Program-made: the position numbers and the translations under genes
Shown here: positions 11,159 through 21,964 of the stretch, piece by piece
Layout of the letters: every line of letters starts with the position of its first letter
Numbering within the stretch: position 1 is the stretch's first letter
Assembly (NCBI RefSeq): GCF_009730915.1
Contig: NC_052475.1
Location: 1,488,001-1,552,000 of the forward strand
Length of the DNA stretch: 64,000 nucleotides
From: Dioscorea cayenensis subsp. rotundata
Taxonomy: Eukaryota; Streptophyta; Magnoliopsida; Dioscoreales; Dioscoreaceae
Direction: 5' to 3'
Notes under the pieces: model-generated
The model's input: only the letters and a program-made list of their open reading frames with translations
What the model was told of the DNA's origin: nothing
Databases searched by the model: none

Positions 11159-13145
11159 ACAATTTGAACTATTGCCATTATTAGTGTCCAACATATGAGA
11201 TATACAAGTAAGAGGAAGTAGCTACATCTTTCGGTTTTGTATTTTATAAAAAACTAAAATCAATCCCTTTTAATATAAACAACCAAACTGTAATTTATTT
11301 ATAAAACCTATAGTATATTTGACATGGCATATCATAAACTTTTTTTTAAAAAAAATTACTAATTAAAAAAACAATATGCAAATTTTATTTTTTTTTAAAA
11401 AATTTTTGTAATTAAAAAAAATAAAAAAGTAACTTTAAAACAAAATTCACAAGCAAGACTCGAGCTGCACACTAACTTATGATATGCCATCGAACCATAC
11501 TCATTACTCACTAACCATTCAAGCACACATACGTTTTACGTTTAAAACATCTAAATAAATTATTATCATATCAGTCTAAATATAAAAAAAGAAAAATTAT
11601 TTTTTGAAAATCCCTCTTTGAATAAAACAGTTTGAAATTGAGGACCTCATCTCCTCCTTGGCTTCCTATATTATGCACACATATATATAAATATATATAT
11701 ATATATATATGACCAAATAGGTGATCTGTTTTTTAGTCATTAAATATAAATAGATCACTTTTGTCTTGTGCCATCTGTACTATCTAAAATCTATCACTTG
11801 ATAAATACATTGGAAGTTATTTATTTAATTAAATCATTACACACCTGCATGTGGCAAAAAATATAAAACAAAAGCACAAACAAAACAAAAATATATAAAA
11901 TTTCATGCATAGATTTGTGTAGAATTTTGTGGGATGTTTTAGTTTATGAAGCAATAAAGGCATCTTCTAGCTTTCAATGTACACCCAATGATGAGAATAT
12001 TTTATATTGATATATATATAATTACTTATGTAAGATATAATTGATAAATCACGTCAAAAATATTAATAAATATGAAATTATTAATTTAATACTCTTATGA
12101 TTTTTCAAATTTGTACTTTCACTGGAACACGGATCCTATGCACATAAGATTTAGTGGTAACAGAAACAAATGGGTGTTGCCAATTATTTAAAATAAAAAA
12201 ATTAATATTATTAAGTTATTTATAATGTTTATGTACTAAAATTTAAGATTTATATTCCAAGGTGGAAGGAAAGCAAAAGGCACTGAAAAACTACATTAAA
12301 TAATATTAGCTAATATTTAAATAAAAATAGAATAAATTTTAAATAACATTTTATTTTTTAAAAACCATAAGGTTATGATTTTACATTTAGCTAATTCTAG
12401 AAGGTAAAGCAAAACCAAAACCACTCAAAGTTAGCAAGCAAACATGCATTGATTTTTTTTTTAACAAATATTTTTATTAATCAATATTAAAAATAAGCAT
12501 GAGTTATTATTAATTATTAACAAATAATACAAGTTATATATACTTCTCACTTGACTCTTTGAGATTTGATGGCCCATACGGGTGGCAATGTAAAACATTG
12601 TTTTAGAGTTAACATTCTATTTGCTACTTTTGAAGTAATTTTTTTTCCTTTTCCTTTTACTATTTTATATCAAAATTAATTTTAATGAAAAATAACAAAA
12701 AGACTCATCCAATTATTCTACTTTAAAATAAAAGGCTTAAAATTTTTTAACTGCGTCCCTGCATTTTAATGTTCCCTTATTTCTAATAAATATATATTTT
12801 ATGGATTATTGTTAATTTAAAAAATATCCTTTTTGCCCGGTTATCTAAATTATCATCAAATTTGTATTTAATTTCTTCATATATGTATATGAGGTAGTTT
12901 TTTATTTTGTTATTTTTTTAAAAAAATTTACAAAAAAGGTAGAAGTGGAGAAAGTTCTCAACACATAGTGATGGAGGTGAAGATGATAATGAATGTGTGC
13001 ATGTGTTTGTGGATAAAGTTGAGACAACACAATGGCGTAGTACATTGAGCCATCAATCCATAATACCATCTCTTGCAAGTCAAGCTCTTGGACAGTGATT
13101 GTCTTCACACACTTGAATTTTTCCCTAACATTCATTATCAATTTC

Positions 13146-13181
<36 letters not shown>

Positions 13182-13730
13182 CATTCAAGAGAGAATTATT
13201 TATTAAGCTAAAAACCTCTTGATATTTTAGCATTGGAAGCTTCAAGCAGAATATTTGTGTGATACTAAAAAAAACAGATTCAAATAAATCAGTAGCAAAT
13301 AAAGTTAATGTTTAATTTATTATACAGTAAATAATTAATAATAGTGATCAAACATTTGAGAGCAAGAGGTTTAGTTTTTCCTTTTTTTTTTTTTAATACT
13401 AATTTGTACACAAATTAAAGCCCTAGTCTAAACAACTAAAAAAAAGTCAGTATGACTAGTTATGTTTTTCTACGCCTCTCAATATATTTTAAAATTGCAA
13501 ACTATACTTATAATTCATTAAAAAGGTTTTGAGTCTGTCTTTTGACTACTAAATTAATAACCAAATAATTGTTAGAACAAAATTCTTTATGTTTAAGAGG
13601 AAGTGTCTTATTTCAAAAATAATTTTATTATTTTTTAAATTTTTAATCCGTGTTTATTTACAACATCTCCTGCCATGTGCAAAGGCTAAAAGGATTAAAA
13701 GTGTCAAACTCGAACTCACACCAGGGATTT
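11155..13730. other. AT-rich intergenic DNA, no gene seen
   Basis: Low-complexity AT-rich sequence with poly-A/T tracts, short TA runs and no reading frame resembling a protein family. A 79-codon minus-strand frame at 12902-13141 has no recognisable motif and no splice partner. An (AAT)n run sits at 13147-13180. Confidence 0.5.
13147..13180. repeat. (AAT)n microsatellite
   Basis: About eleven AAT units in the gene desert. Confidence 0.95.
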
Positions 13731-13744
13731 ATTGCCACTATTGT

Positions 13745-13830
13745 TTCTTGTAAGATTTGAATTTAAGATTTTTTAAATATATCGCATTTATTTTTCATCA
13801 CAGGACCATATCATTAGACTATGAGTTCTT
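13745..13830 (-). mobile_element. SINE-like relic, copy 1
   Basis: Minus strand has TAGTCTAATGA (13811-13821) as a box A-like motif and AAATTCAAATCTT (about 13752-13764) as a box B-like motif, in tRNA order. The same box A text recurs at 36562-36572, so the two appear to belong to one family. Confidence 0.4.
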
Positions 13831-14320
13831 TAATTTTATTATAGATTGTTAAAATATATATATGTCTCTTAAAAAAATATATAACACAAAATTGAATCTA
13901 ACATGAACACGTAAAAAAAAAAAAAACTAAACACAATTATGATGTGATTAATATAATATAGTTTGAAGGTGAGAACAAATAATTAGATAAACTAAAAAAA
14001 AAAAAGGAGGCCCACAAGCAAGTGAATCTTGTAAGGCTAATCAGCATCAGCGCAGCTAGCACAAGCCTGGCAGACCATAGAACAAGCTCTGGATTTAAAT
14101 GTACAATGGTTGGATGGCAACTTAACTTACATGATTTGACTATTTGAGTTCTTTCAGTGCCTTCCAACCAAACAAATCAAGCTTATATTCATATTCATAT
14201 ATTTTTTTGTCTTTAAACAAAAATCAATGAAAATAAATTTTCAAGACATTTAAGATTTAAACTTTAAACATTTTTAAATCCCCTTTGGCTTGAACCATTT
14301 TTTTTTTTACCAGATAATTT

Positions 14321-14359
<39 letters not shown>

Positions 14360-14485
14360 TCAGGTTTTAAGTGTAGTAATCAAGATGATATGGTTGCGCA
14401 ATGTCATGTAATAAAATGTAGATACAAAAAGAATATAGAGTAATCAAAATATTCAACGAGAACATAAGAATTTAACATGGTTCAG

Positions 14486-14868
14486 TGAACGTTCATTTTA
14501 AGGAAAGTGGGGAGAAATTAGACTACTTCTCTAACTTTTTTATGTTCATTTGTGCTGAAGTGGAGGAAGTAACATTTCTCTTATTTTCAACTAATTAAAG
14601 TGGATTTTGAACTAAGTCTACTTTAGTATTTTTTTCTACTGAAGTGGAGGGAAACACGTTAATCTATAAAAACTTTCTTTTACTTCTGAAGTCTTTTTTA
14701 AACTCATACAAATTTATCCAACACCTAAATTCTTCGATTCTATTTTCACTTTCTGACAAATGAACATTAAAAGTCTTGGAAGTGATATCACTTCCCCAAT
14801 CTAAGAAAGTAGCATTTTTTTTCCACTTCTTGACTTCCCCTCATTTACGGTGAAAATGAACGCCCCCA
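14486..14868. mobile_element. Short MITE nested in an older repeat
   Basis: The ends share CGTTCATTTT in inverted orientation (left around 14489-14498; right as its complement around 14852-14862). The interior is AT-rich and non-coding. The flanks, TTTAACATGGTTCAG on the left and AAGTCTACATCGATAAGC on the right, read as one broken dispersed-repeat sequence, so the element appears to have landed inside an older copy. Exact ends and duplication are unclear. Confidence 0.45.
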
Positions 14869-15551
14869 AGTCTACATCGATAAGCAAAGGTGATGAAAAA
14901 ATTTCACTATAATATTTAAAAATGAAAAATACAAGTTCATGGACCTAAAACTGTGTGCTTGCTTAAACTCAAATTTTTGAGATTTGCATGGTATGAGCAC
15001 GCCTATGCTCATTGAACACTCTCATGCACATGTGAATAGTAACCATGAATAACAAACAGAAGCATTGTATATATTGAAAATTTTCCAAGCCACATTCACA
15101 ACAATTAATGTATATATATGAAATATAAAAATTTATAATATTACACATTATTTTCTTGTTGAGCGAGTGACGTTTTAGAAAAAGTAAATAATTTTTTTTT
15201 TCTACACTGCTTTTCATTTTGTTTTATTACACAAATTATATTATTCTCATCCATCTTTGGTTTTCTAAGGGAAATGGTTGATATTGTGAAATAATAATAA
15301 TAATATATTATTATTATTGTTATTGAGTACTAATAAAGAGCATTCTTCGTGAAAGGTTATTTTAATCAAATATTTATATAATTTAAGTCATTAAATGTTT
15401 TTTATTAATCACACGTAAAAGCTTTAAGATCATTGTGGACCCCATCCTCTTAATTAATTTTAAATTACTTTTAGATAAGTTTATCTACTTATTTATATTT
15501 TAAAAGGAGACCTTTATCTTATCCCAGCCTCCCGGATCTGATTTATCGTTT

Positions 15552-17246
15552 CGTAACACCCGAGCGAGGATCCTCACGCGATATTTGTTTTGGTTTAAAA
15601 ATTAAAAGGAGAGTAGAAAACCGGAGGAAACCCTATCTCTTCTTATGTCGTGTGGTGACCTTGGCGGCAGGCTCTTGATATTTTGTTCCTCGTTGAATTT
15701 TGTGACGAAAGATCCAAGGTAGGTGCTTGAATTTTATTGTGGTTGTGAGATCTTACTTATTCTCATTCTTAGTTTCCACCCTATAGACTACCTTAAGGAA
15801 TTTGATATGTGTTCACCAACCTTTGTGTTTATTCATTCATTTATGCACATGATTTATGTTTGTTAGGGCAGTGCTTGATTTTGGATAATCTGATTTGGAG
15901 TCTTGGAGTTGTGAGACATTTAAGTAAGTATCCCACATATAAATTATACTATGTATATAGACTTTTTGAAACTTGTTAAATTTGTGAAAATATGTATTTT
16001 TATTTATTTATTTTGGATAATTAGATTTCTGTATATTATTCAAATTATATTTATATAATTAATACTAATTTCGAATTATTTTAAATTATTTAATATTCAA
16101 ATTAATGAGATTCTTTTAGAATTCCCACGTGTTGATTTAGTTAAATTTCGAATTTTTCAAATAATTCTTTTTAAATCCCGATTCTTTTTACTTTTTGAAA
16201 TTTCATATGATTTATGATCTGTTCAAAAATTTCAATTTCGGATAATTATTTAAATTTTTTTGAATTCATGTGTTTAAAGTTCGATTATGTATTTATTTAT
16301 TTATTTTTGAATTTAGGGTATTATTTAAATTTTTTTATTAAAGAATATTATTATTTTTTTATTATTTGTTCATATTTGTATTCCATTAAGCGGTGTATTT
16401 TGATATGACAAAAAAATGGGATCATGTTACTGGCATTCTTGTACTTTTGCTTGTCTTGAATTTTTGTTAGTTCATCGCTTTTGTGAACAAGGTACTTTTG
16501 ATATAGAAATTAGTCCCCAACTAACTTTTGTAACAACCCTCGTCATCTGGGGTTAAACATCGACCGGGTGTCGACATGTATTTTATTCTAGAAACTATAG
16601 TTTCCCACTGCTTGTCGTCGGTGCAGAATATCGGCCTTTGTTAATTTTTGGCTCGGGTCACGAGGGTAAAAAAATATGACTTTTTGTTTTTGTCTCGGGT
16701 CATCGAGGGTAAATATATGAATTTTTGTGATTTGTTTTTGGGCAATAGTTGTCCTGGGGACCTATATGCTTAATTTTTGACATCTATGTTATGTGAATTA
16801 AACTTATGGTTGGTTTTTGCAAATCATTAAATTATGATTTTTTTGATAAGTGATCCTTATATTTTTTTTATTGGGTGCTTCATTTGGGTGTCAAGCTCAT
16901 AAAATTTGTTGTTATTTTTTTCTTTCAGATCAGGAGTAGAGGTCAGTGACGGATAGCTTAGCAGGGATCGTTGGGCCACCGTCAATCTTCTTAGCATGTA
17001 ATAAGTCCCGTTGTTGTGGGCATAGTTTTTATTTGATTAAATTTGTAGTAACTGTGCAAAATACTTAGTTATTTCTTTTAGTGTTGAACTTCATTCTTGT
17101 TTCTAGCCTTTGCTCTCTGTTAGACTTTTTTTGTGATTTGTTGAGAACAGGTTTTGAGGCCTTACATGCCTACTGGCCTCAGCTTGGTGGGTGTGTGGCC
17201 GTTTGTCAGTGCACTGGGCCTGGGGAGCCAGGTTCGGGGCATGACA
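15552..17246 (+). mobile_element. Probable solo LTR of a Ty3/gypsy (chromovirus-like) retrotransposon
   Basis: The left edge reads CGTAACACCCGAGCG, close to the TGTAACACCC start common in Del/Tekay-type LTRs. The right edge reads GGTTCGGGGCATGACA, the matching kind of LTR end. The block is richer in G+C than its flanks and carries no protein domain, as expected for an LTR. No second LTR, primer-binding site or gag-pol is present, so it would be a solo LTR left by recombination. The target duplication is imperfect (ATCGT near the left, ATCAT at the right). A second TGTAACAACCC at 16529 could instead mark a shorter LTR (16529-17246). Confidence 0.45.
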
Positions 17247-17873
17247 ATCATGTTCATTTCACATTAAGAAAATGAAAATGAATTCTATGGTTTGATTTCT
17301 CTGATTTTCATTATTTATCTTGATGTGGATGATGAAACAATATTTCCCTTATCACTCTCAATTTTTTTTTATTTTAATTAAAAGCTAATTCAGCATTTTT
17401 ATTATTAAAATTATAAAAAAAAAAGTAATATAGAATCATACTTGCTCTCACTTCTTCCACAATTTTAACAACACTGGAACTGTCGATAATTTTTTAATGT
17501 TTCGATGTACTTTGCTCTCGCTTCTCTTATAATTTCAATGGCATTGTAAGTATTGATAATTTTTTAATGTTTTGATGTACTTTCATTTCCTACAAAATAA
17601 GTGTAATGCTATATAGAGCACATTACCAGCTACGTCAGTTGTGTGGCTGGTTCATGTGATTGCTTACTCCAAAATAAATACCTCAACTACAATCTTTTTT
17701 GTTATAACTATTTTAGCAAAATGGGGCTCACCCTTATTTTTCAATTCCCTACATTTTTGAAGGAATGACGCCATGCCCTAAAAGATTTGTTGAGAATGGG
17801 ATTGGGAGTACATAAAAATTAAAAAGAAATTAATGCTTTTAGAAGAGTTTAGATGCGTGTGGTGATGATTTTA

Positions 17874-18532
17874 AGATCCGTTTGATACGCAATATTTTAA
17901 AGAACATGATAACTTTTATTATTATGTGTTTGATTTACAAATAGGATGGGAGTACAATATAAACTACCCAATCGGTACAACACAATTTTTTAATTTTTTT
18001 ATACCGTAATTTTTTTTTTTGTGAAGTATAGGATAACTTATGACAAAATTGTCCCTGTTTAAAATTAAAAATTACACTACTCATTAAGAAATGATAACAT
18101 GATTTAATTTGTTTTGTTTATTTATTTATTTATCTAATTATTTATCTTTTTAAAATTTATTTGTTTATTTATCTATTTATTTATCTATTTATAATTTTAT
18201 TTATTTATCTATCTATTTATTCGTATTTTAGGATTAAGGTATTAATGAATTTTTGTTTGTTGTGGATTAAATATTTTTAAAATTATGTTAATTCTTTTTA
18301 ATTTGTTGTTGTTGTTGACCGTTGTAAAATTTGATAAGATTTTCATAAAATATTATTGTATATGTTTTTTTATTGTAAAATAAATATAGAATAATAAAAA
18401 AATATTATCGTAATTTACTATTTTGTGTTCTTTACTGTTCAATAAAAATCAAATATAGAACAACACAAGCACTTTTACTGTACTTTAATTGTTTGTATTT
18501 GTGTTGTTTTCTTTAACGAATCAACCGGACCC
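17874..18532. mobile_element. PIF/Harbinger-like non-autonomous element with TTA target duplications
   Basis: The element is 659 bp, flanked by TTA at 17871-17873 and 18533-18535. The left end AGATCCGTTTGATACG matches the reverse-complemented right end GGGTCCGGTTGATTCG at 12 of 16 positions. A 3-bp TTA duplication is typical of PIF/Harbinger. The interior is TTTA-rich and has no transposase. Confidence 0.6.
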
Positions 18533-18939
18533 TTAATATATAAGCTTTGAGATACTTGGATGAATGTGATTTTTATACTTGCATTTTCATTTAAGAACAA
18601 GCTCTCACATAAGCGCGCACACACACATATATATATATAAGAAACATCAATTGCTTGTGTTCATTTGTAGAACGTCCACGAGTAAGCACAGTAAGTATCA
18701 CTGACACATTAAAAAGGTTGATTAGATTTAATTAGTTTTTTTAGTTTTTTTTGTTTGGGTTCCTATAAATCTAGTAGAAATAATAGTTTAGATTTGTTCA
18801 GATATTGTGCGGCATGACCTTTAATTCAAACACTTGACCATGCCATTTTAGTTTAAATTTCTTCTTCTACAATCTTTTCTATTCGCCCAGATGATTTACT
18901 GATGATTTTCTAAGTTTTTTCTATTTATTTTAGTCTTTG

Positions 18940-19715
18940 CCCGACCGGGGTCAGGTCACAATGTTAGAATTTTTTTTACAATATTTCATAATTTATTATT
19001 ATTTTCTCATTAGAAACCACAAAATCATGTATATTTATTAATATTAATTTATAATTTATAATCAATAAATAGAATTACAAATATATATATATATATCATA
19101 AACATACCAACAAAAATAAAAATAAAATCCATTAATATGTTATGTAATTACTTTATAAAAATTTAATTTACTAAGAAAATAAAACAATAAAATGAGTGCA
19201 ATTTTATTATAAAATATAAAATAAAATATTTTAACTAAATAAAAAAATATAAGAAAATTTAAAACAAAATAAAAACTCAATTGAGATTGTGTAAGTTATA
19301 TAATTTATTGATAAAATATATCATCCATGTAAAAGGATAAAAATTAGTGAATTAAATTTCTTAGCTATTCTAACAAAATCAACCAATAAACAAACAAATA
19401 AATAAATAACATCGAGAGAAGTTCGATAATTATATATTAATATATTAAATTTGTAAATATTTAAAAAACTTAAAAATAAATGACATAATTAGAAAACACT
19501 AGTGTATATAAAGTCATTTATCAATTTAAATATCAAAATTGAGTAGTTTTTATATTATAATTATGGTTTTAATATTGAATTTGATTATTATTAATTATTA
19601 TAATATATTTTTATATTTTATTATTGACTCCGGTTCGACCCGGTCAAACTCATTAACCCATGATCCATGGACTTAGCTGGGTCAATGCCCGAGACGAGTT
19701 TGACAACCTTGATTT
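18940..19715. mobile_element. Degenerate repeat with GACCCGGTC-rich ends
   Basis: G+C-rich segments at 18943-18961 (CCCGACCGGGGTCAGGTCAC) and 19628-19713 (CCGGTTCGACCCGGTCAAAC and following) bracket about 650 bp of AT-rich DNA. The right segment resembles dispersed plant elements ending in AAGGTTGTCAAACTC. The two ends do not pair well, so the boundaries are tentative. Confidence 0.35.
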
Positions 19716-20059
19716 TATCACATCATAGCATAGCATGCGACAGACAAACTCGCAAAATAAAATAATAAGATATAATAAAAGGATACATTAATATAAAATA
19801 AAAGTTTCATGATTTAATTAACAATGAATTAAGACTTAAAACATACCTTTCAAAGAGAATTTTTTTTAATATATATTAAATATATAAACTTGGTCGAAAC
19901 TCCTCTTTCTTATCATAATTGAATATAATTAATTTGTGAAAACGATTTTTAAGTAATGCACATATTCACTAATTATATATTTATATGGAATAATAAATTA
20001 AATTAAGTTCACTATTAATTATTTAGTAATATATGTAATAAACTCATGATTTATCCCTT

Positions 20060-20063
<4 letters not shown>

Positions 20064-20099
<36 letters not shown>
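20064..20099. repeat. (TA)n microsatellite
   Basis: TA run of about 36 bp in AT-rich intergenic DNA. Confidence 0.9.
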
Positions 20100-20103
<4 letters not shown>

Positions 20104-20359
20104 TATGTATTTTTTAATTTAAAATAAAAAATTCACCTTCGCTTTCATATGTGGAGTGGAGTTTTAATAGAGAAACCACAACCACTTTGAATTTAATTGT
20201 TAGGTCCCTTTGGATATAAATCACAATAAAACACGTCTGAAAAATATTTATTAAATGTTCATTTTCAGACATTATTATGAAAATTTATGATTGGTCATGG
20301 AAACTAATAAATCCAAAATAGTGGACAATGTCCCAAATGTGACCTCTTTCAATCCCTCC

Positions 20360-20381
20360 AAATAAATAAATAAATAAATAA

Positions 20382-20422
<41 letters not shown>
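20360..20422. repeat. Compound (AAAT)n-(TA)n microsatellite
   Basis: About seven AAAT units run directly into a TA tract. Confidence 0.9.
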
Positions 20423-20423
<1 letters not shown>

Positions 20424-20653
20424 CACTAATAAACAATTAACCATAATTATTATTAATATTTTGGTATTTATTCTACTAGTTTTCTAATACTTGGAGGCTC
20501 TATATTAGTCCAAGTTAAAATATTGAGGGTCTTATACAAAAATAAAGACATTATAGTAGGTATTAATCGGATCTACAAAATTAGTAATTAGACATTATTT
20601 ATTAACATAAAAAATTTATCATCATTATTGTTTTATAATTTCGAACAAATTAG

Positions 20654-20657
<4 letters not shown>

Positions 20658-20690
<33 letters not shown>
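20658..20690. repeat. (TA)n microsatellite
   Basis: TA run of about 33 bp, just upstream of the SINE-like element at 20699. Confidence 0.9.
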
Positions 20691-20692
<2 letters not shown>

Positions 20693-20698
20693 TCACTA

Positions 20699-20850
20699 AA
20701 AGGTGTATAATCCAGTGGTATAAAATCTCCTTCGCAGTTCGCATGAGATGAGACATGAGTTCGATTATCTCACAGTGTCAAGAGCGAGAGTGAGGTATTT
20801 GGTGATTGGATGTATGAGTTACCTGCCCGCACGTACTTGTTCATTTATTA
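20699..20850 (+). mobile_element. tRNA-derived SINE-like element
   Basis: TAATCCAGTGG at 20708-20718 fits an RNA polymerase III box A, and GAGTTCGATTA at 20757-20767 fits box B, in tRNA order and at near-normal spacing. The text after box B, ending GCCCGCACGTACTTGTTCA, is of the kind found in plant SINE bodies. No cloverleaf can be drawn for a functional tRNA. Confidence 0.5.
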
Positions 20851-21199
20851 AAATATATTCATTATTAAATAAATTTTTAAACACACAAGGGCAAATAATA
20901 CAAGGTAAAAAACTCACCATCCTTAATTTTTTTTCCTAATTTCCAATAAATTGAAAAGATTTTTTATTTTTAAATTATTTAAATTAATTTTAAAATTCCC
21001 AAGAGTTAAATAAAACATAAAATTTTAAAAAGAGAAAATAAAAAATAAAAAATTCAATCATCCACTTGAAATGCACATGCAGAGAGTGGAGAGCTTCTTG
21101 TGACTGTGAACACTTGAGAAAGAGAGAGAGGGAGTGAGAGAGAGAGCTTGAAATTTTTGAGTTATTTTTTTTTTCTATAAAAAATAAAAAAAAGGAAAA

Positions 21200-21499
21200 A
21201 AAAAAGAAGAAGGAAAGACAAACCCTAAAAATCTCAGTTGGCCCCTCTTCATTCTTTCTCATTTTTCCCTTTCTTTAATTCACTTCTGGCTGAAGCTTTC
21301 TTCCAAATTCAAAGGAATCCAGTGTTCATCCACCCGATCTGGACCGAGTTGGGCATTGATTTGACGAATGCTGTTGCTCATCGCCTTCAATTCCTTCTGA
21401 TTTGATTTGTGGGTTGGAAAAGGTGTCATCTTTGGCAGTGAACTGAGTGAAGTTGGGGAAAAACCCTAGGTGGAGGAGAGAAGTAGCCATTGTGATCAG
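21200..21499 (+). other. 5' UTR exon 1 of the Ser/Pro-rich protein gene
   Basis: A pyrimidine-rich leader ends at a consensus donor, GATCAG|GTAAAA (21499/21500). The acceptor TTTGCAG at 21868 opens the exon that carries the start codon. The 5' limit is a guess from composition. Confidence 0.5.
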
Positions 21500-21874
21500 G
21501 TAAAACGAAAGGTTGATTTCTTTTTTGGTTTTTGTTTGTTTGGAAGTGATGTTTGGCTGGGTCTTTAACAATTTTGTCGAAGTTTCCCGGGTTTTGTCGT
21601 GTTAATTAATGTTTGGATGTGGCGGTGCATGGATTTTTCTTGCATTTTTTGGGGTGTATTTTGGTTGATTTGTTGGATTATTACTGAATTTGATCAGCTA
21701 CAATGTGACATTTTTGTTCTTTCACTGCAATTTGGCTGGTGGCGTTTAGAGGATAATTCTCCAAATTTGATGCATTTGCTTGGTTTAGCTCTCAATTTCA
21801 AACCTTTTTACTTTGAATTTATGTTGTTTTTAGAGTAATTAGAACAATTAGTTGATTTCTGTTTGCAGGATTGC

Positions 21875-21952
21875 ATGGAAAAGTTTGCTTTCTTGATGTT
21901 TGTGTTTGTGGGCATGGTAAGATTGGTGTCCATGGAAACGAGAGGATTGTGA
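21875..21952 (+). CDS. Upstream open reading frame (25 aa) in the leader
   Basis: An ATG seven bases into the second leader exon opens a 25-codon frame starting MEKFAFLMFVFVGM and ending at TGA, 12 bases before the main ATG at 21965. The peptide is hydrophobic. Its position suggests it could lower or condition translation of the main protein, but nothing in the sequence shows that the peptide itself matters. Confidence 0.5.
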   Translation: MEKFAFLMFVFVGMVRLVSMETRGL

Positions 21953-21964
21953 TCTTTGTGAAAA

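Larger units (their letters stand above)
19716..20650. other. AT-rich intergenic DNA with microsatellites
   Basis: No gene is visible. (TA)n runs lie at 20064-20099 and 20387-20422; the latter is preceded by an (AAAT)n run from 20360. Confidence 0.6.

Noticed and set aside
14969..15217. 82-codon minus-strand frame
   Set aside because: No motif; AT-rich chance frame.
20708..20767. A functional tRNA gene
   Set aside because: Box A and B are present, but the acceptor and other stems do not pair; fits a SINE better.
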